NCBI GenBank assembly: GCA_030141605.1
Contig: JAQGDQ010002436.1
Location: 1 to 37,809 of the forward strand
Length of the DNA stretch: 37,809 bases
Direction of reading: 5' to 3'
DNA from: Tubiluchus corallicola
Taxonomy: Eukaryota > Priapulida > Priapulimorpha > Priapulimorphida > Tubiluchidae
Shown: positions 20,950 to 29,534 of the stretch, piece by piece
How positions within the stretch are numbered: the stretch's first letter is position 1
How the letters are laid out: every line of letters starts with the position of its first letter
Program-made: the position numbers and the translations under genes
Notes under the pieces: model-generated
Told to the model about the DNA's origin: nothing
What the model saw: the letters and a program-made list of their open reading frames with translations, nothing else
Databases searched by the model: none

Positions 20950-21369
20950 ATGGCAGAGAATAAGTTACAACTTGATGTCGTATCCCCCTCGAGAAGCTTG
21001 ATATCCTGTGTCGTGGATGAGGTTGTATTGCCCGGTGTCGAGGGGTGTTTTGGAGTATTGCCGGATCATATGGATTTTATCAGTACCTTGAGGGTGGGTG
21101 AGATCGTTCTGCGCAATGATGCCGGTGTCGAGTACATCCTGATAGACGGCGGATGGGCCAAGGCGGAAGATAATAAGGTTGTTGTTTTGGCAGAGGATGC
21201 TGTGTTGGGAGCTGAAATTGACCTTGAAGAGGCCATCAAGAGAAAAGCTGAATCGGAAATGGTGCTTTCCGAGAAGCGCATTGATGACCAGATAAAGTTT
21301 AAACAGGCAGAGGCGGCACTACAACGTTCCATTGCGGAGATAGCTATTGCCAGAAAACTTGGCAAGTAA
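20950..21369 (+). CDS. atpC: ATP synthase F1 subunit epsilon
   Basis: Epsilon binds gamma and can inhibit ATP hydrolysis. The 139-residue protein has the N-terminal beta-sandwich (LQLDVVSPSRSLIS, VVLPGVEGCFGVLPDHMDFI) and a C-terminal pair of helices rich in Glu, Lys and Arg. AGGA about ten bases upstream serves as a ribosome site. It closes the F1 operon; subunits a and c are not in this window and must be encoded elsewhere. The 122 bases that follow show no convincing terminator. Confidence 0.95.
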   Translation: MAENKLQLDVVSPSRSLISCVVDEVVLPGVEGCFGVLPDHMDFISTLRVGEIVLRNDAGVEYILIDGGWAKAEDNKVVVLAEDAVLGAEIDLEEAIKRKAESEMVLSEKRIDDQIKFKQAEAALQRSIAEIAIARKLGK

Positions 21370-21491
21370 CTTTTGCACGGCTCTAGCTTCGGATCCTCAT
21401 TTTTTGAGCTTTGCTGCTGTTGAATAATGTTTTTTTGTTATCCAGCCTTGTCGGGATTTATTCTGAAGCCGCCCGTTTTCTGTAAAAAAGT

Positions 21492-22199
21492 ATGAAATTT
21501 GACCCAAAATATTCGCTGAATGATAAAGTCCAAGTTTATCAAGTAGATGCTCCTTACAGATTTAATGAGGATTCTATTCTTCTGTCCTACATTGTCGATA
21601 GTAAAAAAGATGTGAAAGTCATCGATATTGGGGCAGGTAGCGGGATTATCTCTGTTTTACTTGCAAAACTAAAAGGTTTTCAGCAGATAGATGCAGTTGA
21701 GGCACAAGAAAAGATGTATGAATGCCTCGTAGAGACTGTAAGACTGAACAATCTTGAGCAAACTATCCGTGCAGTTTTCAAAGATATAAGAGAATATAAG
21801 CCAAATTGTCATTACGATATAGCCATTGCAAATCCGCCCTATACAAGCAAGTACAGAGGAAGAAGGAGCAGTAGTAGCGAAAAAGATATGGCCAGATCAT
21901 TCGGAGATGATTGTGGAATGGGGCTGGATGATATATTTAGTTTTTGTAAAAAATATTTGAAGTTTGGCAAATATCTGTATTTTTCTTATCCAACTGAATT
22001 ATTGACCGATGCGGCTTGTTCAGCTAGAGAGTACGGATTTGAGATAAAGGATGTGACATTCGTCTGTTTCAAACAACATCAAAAAAAGATATCCCTCATT
22101 AAGGCAAAATATGGCGGTGGCGTGGGACTTACGATACACCCCACCATTGATAAGAATGATGAAGTTTACTCTAAAATAATGAGCGGAATATGGGAATAA
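21492..22199 (+). CDS. TrmN6-like methyltransferase (tRNA1(Val) A37 N6-methyltransferase family)
   Basis: The family methylates N6 of adenine in tRNA, 37 in the E. coli valine tRNA. The 235-residue protein begins with the typical YQVDAPYRFNEDSILLSYIV. Motif I is VIDIGAGSGIISVLLA near residue 50, and the adenine-methyltransferase motif IV is ANPPYTSKYRG near residue 112. No strong ribosome site precedes the ATG. A ribosomal-protein target is possible, since NPPY enzymes have varied substrates, but the N-terminal block favours the YfiC/TrmN6 branch. Confidence 0.8.
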   Translation: MKFDPKYSLNDKVQVYQVDAPYRFNEDSILLSYIVDSKKDVKVIDIGAGSGIISVLLAKLKGFQQIDAVEAQEKMYECLVETVRLNNLEQTIRAVFKDIREYKPNCHYDIAIANPPYTSKYRGRRSSSSEKDMARSFGDDCGMGLDDIFSFCKKYLKFGKYLYFSYPTELLTDAACSAREYGFEIKDVTFVCFKQHQKKISLIKAKYGGGVGLTIHPTIDKNDEVYSKIMSGIWE

Positions 22200-22347
22200 C
22201 TTGAATGGGTATCGCATCGTTACTCATTTTGCAAAAAATTTTGGACGTTATTTTATAAGATTTAGATAAAACAGTTGAGTTTTTTTATTTTAGGCATAGT
22301 TTCATCTCTATCAGATTTATTTTTTCGGAAAAAAGAAGTGAGGCAAG

Positions 22348-23259
22348 ATGAGTTTTTTAGATGAACGGAGTGACTTTGCAAAAGGATTGACTGTCGGGAT
22401 CAGTACCCAGATAGTGTGGGGAATGCTTACGATATATTGGAATCTGATTGACGGCGCAAATTCTTTTGAAATATTAGCTCACCGTATTCTCTGGTCCTTG
22501 CCGGCACTTGCCTTTATACTCCTCATTTACAAAAGATTTGGGGAAGTTTTTGCAGTTTTTAGATCAAAGAAGAACTTGAGACTCATTATGTTGTCCGGTT
22601 TTGTCATATCTTTTTCCTGGCTTGCTGGATTTTATGCCGTGGTAAACGGAAGAATACTCGACTTCAGTTTGGGCACATATTGCGCTCCACTCATCAGCCT
22701 TATTTTTGGCTATATATTCATGAAGGAAAAATTGAATAAAGTGGACATGATATCCGTAGGGTTTGTTGTGTTCGGGATAATGAACTTAGTCTTTGTTATG
22801 GGGGTTTTCCCCTTTATTGCGGTGTTCATTGCGGTTACATTTGGCTTGTACGGAGTGGTGAGGAAGTATGTCCCGGTGATGCCTATTCCTGGCACCTTTG
22901 TAGAGTTAATGTTTGTATCTCCGGTAGCTTTGACATACATTATGTATCTGCACTACACTGGTAATGGTACATTGGGAAATGCGACTCTCCTGAATGATTT
23001 CCTCTTAATTGCAAGCGGAGCTGTGACCTCCATCGGAATGCTCGGATATATTTACGCCATGCGCAGGCTCAAGCTTATTACTGCAGCCATATTGCAGTAC
23101 GTGTCCCCAACGATCAACTTCCTATTAGTATTTATGTACAAAGAGGAATTTAATATTTCATTGCTAATAACATTTATCTCAATATGGATAGGCATCTTGA
23201 CATACATGTCCGTAAATATCATAAACTATAAAAAGAAACAGAAGCTAGAGCGTGCATAA
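22348..23259 (+). CDS. rarD: RarD-type EamA-family permease (intact copy)
   Basis: This is a 303-residue inner-membrane protein with about ten membrane helices, of the RarD branch of the drug/metabolite transporter superfamily. It starts GLTVGISTQIVWGMLTIYWN, with HRILWSLP and a C-terminal ILQYVSPTINFLL block. The substrate is unknown in most bacteria. GAGG precedes the ATG. Positions from 22899 to the end belong to copy 1 of the tandem duplication. At 23125-23130 this intact copy reads TTA GTA, whereas the duplicated fragment reads TTG GGG GTA. The residue lost (G in LLGVFMYKE) matches a position occupied in other RarD proteins, so the intact gene seems to have lost one codon within a membrane helix. 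Confidence 0.88.
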   Translation: MSFLDERSDFAKGLTVGISTQIVWGMLTIYWNLIDGANSFEILAHRILWSLPALAFILLIYKRFGEVFAVFRSKKNLRLIMLSGFVISFSWLAGFYAVVNGRILDFSLGTYCAPLISLIFGYIFMKEKLNKVDMISVGFVVFGIMNLVFVMGVFPFIAVFIAVTFGLYGVVRKYVPVMPIPGTFVELMFVSPVALTYIMYLHYTGNGTLGNATLLNDFLLIASGAVTSIGMLGYIYAMRRLKLITAAILQYVSPTINFLLVFMYKEEFNISLLITFISIWIGILTYMSVNIINYKKKQKLERA

Positions 23260-23342
23260 TAATTTGTTTTTCTTCAATATTTTCTGTACAATATCCCATG
23301 GCGTTTTTTTAGAGATTGAATTGATTTAAGGGGGTATTTGAG

Positions 23343-24038
23343 ATGGGGATTAAGAACTTTATAAGAAATACGAAAAAGGTTTATGACACAATATTGCTCG
23401 AAGATAAGCAGCGAGGGTGGTTGGTTTCTCATATCGATAGCTTGTCTGATCTTCTTGACGAAATTACTGAGGATTCTTTATGTATAGATTGTGGTGCAAA
23501 TATGGGTGTTGTTTCTGATCTTTTTTTGCGCTTTGGGGCAGAAGTTCACGCTTTTGAACCGAATAAACAGCTATGCCACTACATAAGATATCAGTTGAGT
23601 GATTTTGTATCGAAAGGACGACTACACATTCATAACGAAGCTGTTTTAGACAGAGAAGATAAACTCAAATTGTATATGCGCAAGGGGTATGGTTCTGACA
23701 ATTTTTTAAGGCATCGATCGGGTCAATCATCTTTGAAGGTTGAAAACACAGACGAGAGCATTAGAATGCATAATGACAAAAATAACTATGTTTTGGTTGA
23801 TTGTATCGACCTCTCTGATTTCATCCGGAAGCTTGAAAAGGATGTCCATATACTTAAGATGGATATTGAGGGAGCTGAGTTTGAAGTCCTTAAAAAACTT
23901 ATCGAAACGGATGTTTATAAGAGAGTTAAGCACATCTATGTGGAGGCCCATGATCGTCACCCGGCTCTTAAACCTTTTGGCGATGAGATTAGGCAGATGA
24001 TAAAGGATAGAGATATAAAAAATATCAATCTCGACTAG
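23343..24038 (+). CDS. FkbM-family methyltransferase, copy 1
   Basis: The 231-residue protein is probably an S-adenosylmethionine-dependent O-methyltransferase. Motif I is CIDCGANMG (47-55), followed by the acidic ribose-binding AFEPN (70-74) and a later LKMDIEGAEFEVLKKL block near residue 177, which together define FkbM-domain proteins. Known members methylate hydroxyls on secondary metabolites, sugars or surface glycans; the substrate here cannot be told. GGGGG lies ten bases before the ATG. It is convergent with the addA end. The protein is identical to the second copy at 25794-26489. Confidence 0.85.
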   Translation: MGIKNFIRNTKKVYDTILLEDKQRGWLVSHIDSLSDLLDEITEDSLCIDCGANMGVVSDLFLRFGAEVHAFEPNKQLCHYIRYQLSDFVSKGRLHIHNEAVLDREDKLKLYMRKGYGSDNFLRHRSGQSSLKVENTDESIRMHNDKNNYVLVDCIDLSDFIRKLEKDVHILKMDIEGAEFEVLKKLIETDVYKRVKHIYVEAHDRHPALKPFGDEIRQMIKDRDIKNINLD

Positions 24039-24039
24039 C

Positions 24040-24106
24040 ATTGACAACTGCTTTGCCATCTCTGTTACTTCAATATGGTGACATACATGTCCATTGTCGC
24101 AGTTGG
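24040..24106. terminator. Nested inverted repeats between convergent genes (copy 1)
   Basis: CAACTGC (near 24045) and GCAGTTG (near 24100) are perfect seven-base complements. Inside them CAAT, GACAT, ATGTC and ATTG form a smaller hairpin at about 24071-24096. Placement between two convergent stop codons suggests a bidirectional terminator, though no T-run follows. The same structure recurs in copy 2 at about 26491-26557. Confidence 0.3.
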
Positions 24107-24113
24107 AAGCGTA

Positions 24114-25342
24114 CTAGATTGCGAAATACTGTAGCTTTCCTTTTCGAAGATGAAGGATATAACCCTCAACCGATACGTTGAATCTCGCCTTTACAGTCTC
24201 TTTATATTCCTTTACCTGGGAGGTATATTTTTCCAGGTTTCCTTTGTCTATTTCACCGGTCTTGAAATCTATTACTATCCCTTTTGACCCCTTTAATGCT
24301 ATAAAGTCGGCAACCTTTATGCTGCCTGTTCTGCTGAGCATCTTCTTTTCCCTATAAATCTTGTAGTTGCTCACCAAATCGTTAAAAAAATCATCATTTA
24401 TTAGAGCAGATATATCTTTTTTAGCGTCTTCACACTCATGGGGAGTTAAAAAGGCTCCATGACGCATTAGCGCTCTGTTGATAGCTATGTCAACCTCATC
24501 CATAGTAAACCTGTTTAGTAAAAATATGATTTCATGGACAAAAGAGCCGTAAATTTCGAAACTGTGTTGGGGCTCATTAAATATGCTTTTTGCTTCCAAA
24601 GCTTTAATGGTGTGGGTGTGCGGTTTTTGTGTATCTTCTTTAAAGGGTGTTGGTGGCGGTGTTAATGCTCCTTTTGAAGCCATGCTTGAGATCGCTTTAT
24701 GTACCACATTTGAAAAATCGTCCTCACTTCTAGGAGCGGTATATATGAACAGTGCACTCTCCGCTCTCGTTGTTGCCACGTAAAGTTTATTTAAATTATC
24801 CAATAAAATATTGTCGCTCTCTATAGAGAATACATTTTTATATTCTTGCTCAGCGTGGCAGAGCATAAGTTTGGAAAATGTAGGGTATGGCATTTGTCCG
24901 ACGCTTTCGTCATCTACAAAGAAAATACTGCTTTTGCTGGCGTCGAGTTTAGCACTGAAGCTTATTTCAGGCAAGATCACAGCCGGAAACTGTAGCCCCT
25001 TGGACTTGTGTATGGTCATCAAGGATAATGCATTTTGGGTTGCAGCTCCCGTTGAATCTACTTCATAGGTGAGTTCCTCCAATTTTTCTAAGAAAATAAG
25101 AGGATTGTGTATGCTAGACAGATGGTCTGCCATTATATCGAGCAGGAGATGTAGATCTCTATCTTTTGCAAAGCGGTTGATGAGAGAAAACAGATCTACA
25201 AATATCAGCACTTTCTCAAATATCGTTTTCCCCTGGATTTCGCTTTCTATATTCGACAATTTTTCTTTTGTTTTGCATATTTGTAAAGTGTATTTTCCCA
25301 TATCGAGCACAGGTTTAGTGCCCGTGCAAAAGAGGGAAAGAT
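24114..25342 (-). pseudogene. addA: addA 3' fragment left by the tandem duplication
   Basis: This stretch matches the last 1229 bases of intact addA, with one substitution (Lys for Gln) near its broken end. It encodes helicase motifs V and VI (LMTIHKSKGLQF, LYVATTRAES) and the whole C-terminal nuclease domain, but lacks Walker A and motifs II to IV. It has no natural start: at 25343 the frame runs through four filler bases into antisense rarD. An open frame technically continues to 25388, but no ribosome site supports it. It is almost certainly a by-product of the duplication. Confidence 0.9.
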
Positions 25343-25346
25343 CGTG
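25343..25346. other. Duplication junction with four-base filler CGTG
   Basis: Between the end of copy 1 (AGAGGGAAAGAT) and the start of copy 2 (TGTAGAGTTAATG) lie four bases that match neither parental sequence at that point. There is no microhomology longer than one or two bases across the breakpoint. This points to end joining or template-switching rather than recombination between long repeats. Confidence 0.8.
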
Positions 25347-25710
25347 TGTAGAGTTAATGTTTGTATCTCCGGTAGCTTTGACATACATTATGTATCTGCA
25401 CTACACTGGTAATGGTACATTGGGAAATGCGACTCTCCTGAATGATTTCCTCTTAATTGCAAGCGGAGCTGTGACCTCCATCGGAATGCTCGGATATATT
25501 TACGCCATGCGCAGGCTCAAGCTTATTACTGCAGCCATATTGCAGTATGTGTCCCCAACGATCAACTTCCTATTGGGGGTATTTATGTACAAAGAGGAAT
25601 TTAATATTTCATTGCTAATAACATTTATCTCAATATGGATAGGCATCTTGACATACATGTCCGTAAATATCATAAACTATAAAAAGAAACAGAAGCTAGA
25701 GCGTGCATAA
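25347..25710 (+). pseudogene. rarD: rarD 3' fragment left by the tandem duplication
   Basis: About 120 C-terminal codons of RarD without a start, following the filler. It keeps LLGVFMYKE, which looks like the ancestral reading, whereas the intact gene lacks the glycine. By accident the frame is open leftward across antisense addA, giving a 213-codon chimera from 25069, which has no family support. Confidence 0.9.
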
Positions 25711-25793
25711 TAATTTGTTTTTCTTCAATATTTTCTGTACAATATCCCATGGCGTTTTTTTAGAGATTGAATTGATTTAAGGGGGTATTTGAG

Positions 25794-26489
25794 ATGGGGA
25801 TTAAGAACTTTATAAGAAATACGAAAAAGGTTTATGACACAATATTGCTCGAAGATAAGCAGCGAGGGTGGTTGGTTTCTCATATCGATAGCTTGTCTGA
25901 TCTTCTTGACGAAATTACTGAGGATTCTTTATGTATAGATTGTGGTGCAAATATGGGTGTTGTTTCTGATCTTTTTTTGCGCTTTGGGGCAGAAGTTCAC
26001 GCTTTTGAACCGAATAAACAGCTATGCCACTACATAAGATATCAGTTGAGTGATTTTGTATCGAAAGGACGACTACACATTCATAACGAAGCTGTTTTAG
26101 ACAGAGAAGATAAACTCAAATTGTATATGCGCAAGGGGTATGGTTCTGACAATTTTTTAAGGCATCGATCGGGTCAATCATCTTTGAAGGTTGAAAACAC
26201 AGACGAGAGCATTAGAATGCATAATGACAAAAATAACTATGTTTTGGTTGATTGTATCGACCTCTCTGATTTCATCCGGAAGCTTGAAAAGGATGTCCAT
26301 ATACTTAAGATGGATATTGAGGGAGCTGAGTTTGAAGTCCTTAAAAAACTTATCGAAACGGATGTTTATAAGAGAGTTAAGCACATCTATGTGGAGGCCC
26401 ATGATCGTCACCCGGCTCTTAAACCTTTTGGCGATGAGATTAGGCAGATGATAAAGGATAGAGATATAAAAAATATCAATCTCGACTAG
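25794..26489 (+). CDS. FkbM-family methyltransferase, copy 2
   Basis: Identical at the protein level to copy 1, with the same 80-base upstream region and GGGGG ribosome site. Any promoter lying between the rarD stop and this gene is therefore duplicated too, and both copies should be expressed if that is where the promoter is. If transcription instead comes from the rarD promoter, copy 2 would depend on read-through of antisense addA sequence. The identical sequence indicates recent origin. Confidence 0.85.
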   Translation: MGIKNFIRNTKKVYDTILLEDKQRGWLVSHIDSLSDLLDEITEDSLCIDCGANMGVVSDLFLRFGAEVHAFEPNKQLCHYIRYQLSDFVSKGRLHIHNEAVLDREDKLKLYMRKGYGSDNFLRHRSGQSSLKVENTDESIRMHNDKNNYVLVDCIDLSDFIRKLEKDVHILKMDIEGAEFEVLKKLIETDVYKRVKHIYVEAHDRHPALKPFGDEIRQMIKDRDIKNINLD

Positions 26490-26564
26490 CATTGACAACT
26501 GCTTTGCCATCTCTGTTACTTCAATATGGTGACATACATGTCCATTGTCGCAGTTGGAAGCGTA

Positions 26565-29534
26565 CTAGATTGCGAAATACTGTAGCTTTCCTTTTCGAAG
26601 ATGAAGGATATAACCCTCAACCGATACGTTGAATCTCGCCTTTACAGTCTCTTTATATTCCTTTACCTGGGAGGTATATTTTTCCAGGTTTCCTTTGTCT
26701 ATTTCACCGGTCTTGAAATCTATTACTATCCCTTTTGACCCCTTTAATGCTATAAAGTCGGCAACCTTTATGCTGCCTGTTCTGCTGAGCATCTTCTTTT
26801 CCCTATAAATCTTGTAGTTGCTCACCAAATCGTTAAAAAAATCATCATTTATTAGAGCAGATATATCTTTTTTAGCGTCTTCACACTCATGGGGAGTTAA
26901 AAAGGCTCCATGACGCATTAGCGCTCTGTTGATAGCTATGTCAACCTCATCCATAGTAAACCTGTTTAGTAAAAATATGATTTCATGGACAAAAGAGCCG
27001 TAAATTTCGAAACTGTGTTGGGGCTCATTAAATATGCTTTTTGCTTCCAAAGCTTTAATGGTGTGGGTGTGCGGTTTTTGTGTATCTTCTTTAAAGGGTG
27101 TTGGTGGCGGTGTTAATGCTCCTTTTGAAGCCATGCTTGAGATCGCTTTATGTACCACATTTGAAAAATCGTCCTCACTTCTAGGAGCGGTATATATGAA
27201 CAGTGCACTCTCCGCTCTCGTTGTTGCCACGTAAAGTTTATTTAAATTATCCAATAAAATATTGTCGCTCTCTATAGAGAATACATTTTTATATTCTTGC
27301 TCAGCGTGGCAGAGCATAAGTTTGGAAAATGTAGGGTATGGCATTTGTCCGACGCTTTCGTCATCTACAAAGAAAATACTGCTTTTGCTGGCGTCGAGTT
27401 TAGCACTGAAGCTTATTTCAGGCAAGATCACAGCCGGAAACTGTAGCCCCTTGGACTTGTGTATGGTCATCAAGGATAATGCATTTTGGGTTGCAGCTCC
27501 CGTTGAATCTACTTCATAGGTGAGTTCCTCCAATTTTTCTAAGAAAATAAGAGGATTGTGTATGCTAGACAGATGGTCTGCCATTATATCGAGCAGGAGA
27601 TGTAGATCTCTATCTTTTGCAAAGCGGTTGATGAGAGAAAACAGATCTACAAATATCAGCACTTGCTCAAATATCGTTTTCCCCTGGATTTCGCTTTCTA
27701 TATTCGACAATTTTTCTTTTGTTTTGCATATTTGTAAAGTGTATTTTCCCATATCGAGCACAGGTTTAGTGCCCGTGCAAAAGAGGGAAAGATAATATTC
27801 ATCGAGACAGTAGATATAGCGCACCAAGGACGTGATGGCAATATATGGCGGGCTCGTATTTAGAGGTATATTCGTTTCCGTTTTTGCCGGTATATTCTCC
27901 TCTTTTAACAGCGTCAGATACTTTTCCGCTTGGTTGTTGTTATCAAGTAGTATCGCAATATCTTTATAGCGAAAGCCGCTATCTATGCATTTCTGTACAG
28001 TCTCTTTGATGAAGGCAAATATTAGGTCCTCTTTTTTGGTCTTCTGATCGCCAAAATATTCCTTCATCTCGGCATCGGTTTTAGAGCAGACATAGCCCTC
28101 ATTTTCAGAGTGTGCAGCTTGTGGTATGTAGTTGAACGCCCCATGGATATTAGAAACTTGCGCAAATAGTTCGTTGACAAACTCGACTATCTTTTTATCA
28201 CTTCTATAATTTATCGTAAGGTTTTCCGTTTCTATCAAATCTCGATAGTCTATCCGTATTTTATCAAATAGCTGGGAGCTGCTTCCCCTAAACCTGTATA
28301 GGGTCTGCTTAGAGTCCCCAACATAAAAAAAGCTCCCCCGTCTGTCATTTGCCCTTATACCGGACATTATCTCTTCTGCCATGGGCTTTAAAATGTCCCA
28401 TTGGGATTTGGAAGTATCTTGAAATTCGTCAATCAATAGATGATTGATGTGAGCGTCTAGCCTAAAATAGAAATATTCTGCGTTGTGACTAAATTCATTT
28501 GTCAATAGATCGTAGACATTATTTTCCACATCTTTATAGGTATAGAGATGTCTGTTCTTTTTTAGATCATCATATTTTTTTAACACTCGTGATACTATGC
28601 TAGACAATATAAGCGTTACTGTGCCGAGATAACCCTCCAACCACAACCCCAACCCATCAAGAATACTCAAGAATGCATCGTTGGTCTCGGTACTGAGGCT
28701 ATGCCCCTTTATTTCAAGAGCTTTATTCTTTACATAATACATGTCGAGCATGGCTTTTACATTGTTTGCACTTCGCAACTTCTCTAATCGCTTCAGATCT
28801 TGCGTCTTCAAACCTTTAATAGCGCTTAATTCACTGACTATGATGTCTCTGGATCTGAATATGTTCTCTACGGCCCAAGCGCCACTTCTTGTGTGGTTAT
28901 TTAATTCTTCTATTATCGTTTTATTCGTCTTATTTTGTTGATATTGCAGATGTTCTCTATCTATTAAATTGTTTAAATCGCTGCGTATATCGTTTAAGGT
29001 ATAATTGTATATTTTTGTAATATTCTTTAGACTGTCTTTCCAATCGTTATCTTTAATTATTTCCAGCATAGCCGCATGGTAAGCTTTTTTCTTCAGATCC
29101 TTTTCCGCAGATGCCGTAAGCAGCTTGCTATTTGGTGCAATGTCTGTTTCATATGGAAAAGTGCTTATAATGCCGGAAAAGAAAGCATCTATCGTCTTTA
29201 TCTTGACTTGGGAGTAGTTTTGAATAAAACTCTCCCGAACGCTGATAGCCCTTTCTGTCAATTCATCCCTTGAAAGGTTTGTAAATTTTGCAATCTCTTC
29301 GTACTCCGTTTCGATTGTGGATACGTCATCTGAAGCCAGTGCATTTAGCAGGTTGAATATTCTATCCAACATCTCACCGCGAGCTTTTCTTGTAAACGTG
29401 AGACACAGGATTTCTCCAGGAGGGGTGTCCGCAAAAAGGAGACTGATAACACGCATGGTTAAGTTAAATGTTTTACCCGTGCCGGCAGAAGCTACCAGGG
29501 CTATGTTTTTTTCAGGATCCAAAATGTTTGGCAT
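26565..29534 (-). CDS. addA: AddA-type helicase-nuclease
   Basis: With AddB it forms a heterodimer that processes double-strand breaks for RecA-dependent repair. The 989-residue protein has a UvrD/RecB-like helicase with Walker A ASAGTGKT (15-22), DEFQDT near 367, VGDSKQTLYRFRG, NYRSD, TIHKSKGLQF and VATTRAES. It ends in a PD-(D/E)XK nuclease with ADF, then VIDFKTGE near 935, then Q-x-KEY. The start is ATG 29534, with GGAG seven bases upstream, after which homology begins at once. An open frame extends 28 codons further but overlaps addB deeply. The gene overlaps addB by 23 bases, so translation is coupled. The 3' 1229 bases lie in copy 2 of the duplication, and the full coding sequence is intact. 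Confidence 0.92.
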   Translation of the reverse strand: MPNILDPEKNIALVASAGTGKTFNLTMRVISLLFADTPPGEILCLTFTRKARGEMLDRIFNLLNALASDDVSTIETEYEEIAKFTNLSRDELTERAISVRESFIQNYSQVKIKTIDAFFSGIISTFPYETDIAPNSKLLTASAEKDLKKKAYHAAMLEIIKDNDWKDSLKNITKIYNYTLNDIRSDLNNLIDREHLQYQQNKTNKTIIEELNNHTRSGAWAVENIFRSRDIIVSELSAIKGLKTQDLKRLEKLRSANNVKAMLDMYYVKNKALEIKGHSLSTETNDAFLSILDGLGLWLEGYLGTVTLILSSIVSRVLKKYDDLKKNRHLYTYKDVENNVYDLLTNEFSHNAEYFYFRLDAHINHLLIDEFQDTSKSQWDILKPMAEEIMSGIRANDRRGSFFYVGDSKQTLYRFRGSSSQLFDKIRIDYRDLIETENLTINYRSDKKIVEFVNELFAQVSNIHGAFNYIPQAAHSENEGYVCSKTDAEMKEYFGDQKTKKEDLIFAFIKETVQKCIDSGFRYKDIAILLDNNNQAEKYLTLLKEENIPAKTETNIPLNTSPPYIAITSLVRYIYCLDEYYLSLFCTGTKPVLDMGKYTLQICKTKEKLSNIESEIQGKTIFEQVLIFVDLFSLINRFAKDRDLHLLLDIMADHLSSIHNPLIFLEKLEELTYEVDSTGAATQNALSLMTIHKSKGLQFPAVILPEISFSAKLDASKSSIFFVDDESVGQMPYPTFSKLMLCHAEQEYKNVFSIESDNILLDNLNKLYVATTRAESALFIYTAPRSEDDFSNVVHKAISSMASKGALTPPPTPFKEDTQKPHTHTIKALEAKSIFNEPQHSFEIYGSFVHEIIFLLNRFTMDEVDIAINRALMRHGAFLTPHECEDAKKDISALINDDFFNDLVSNYKIYREKKMLSRTGSIKVADFIALKGSKGIVIDFKTGEIDKGNLEKYTSQVKEYKETVKARFNVSVEGYILHLRKGKLQYFAI

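Larger units (their letters stand above)
22899..25342. repeat. Direct tandem duplication, copy 1 (2444 bp)
   Basis: This segment contains the last 361 bases of rarD, the methyltransferase gene and the last 1229 bases of addA. It recurs directly downstream at 25347-27793. I found only three differences: C/T at 23100/25548, a three-base indel with a substitution at 23127-23128 versus 25575-25579, and T/G at 25214/27665. Homology begins at TGTAGAGTTAATG and ends at AGAGGGAAAGAT. Confidence 0.95.
25347..27793. repeat. Direct tandem duplication, copy 2 (2447 bp)
   Basis: This is the second unit of the repeat, three bases longer than copy 1 because of the extra codon in its rarD fragment. It includes the rarD 3' fragment, the second methyltransferase gene and the 3' part of the intact addA. 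After 27793 the sequence continues into unique addA sequence. Confidence 0.95.

Noticed and set aside
21370-21491. Terminator after atpC.
   Set aside because: T-runs occur but no stem of adequate length precedes them, so none is annotated.
25343-25388. Possible N-terminus of the truncated addA fragment on the minus strand.
   Set aside because: These codons are antisense rarD, with no ribosome site. The fragment lacks the Walker A half and cannot be a helicase.
25069-25710. A 213-codon plus-strand frame across the duplication junction, ending in RarD sequence.
   Set aside because: Its first half is antisense to addA and its second half is a rarD fragment. The frame is open by chance and has no family support on the left side.
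22899-27793. Composite transposon or mobile-element explanation for the repeated block.
   Set aside because: No transposase, terminal inverted repeats or target-site duplications are present at the edges. The unit ends inside two housekeeping genes.
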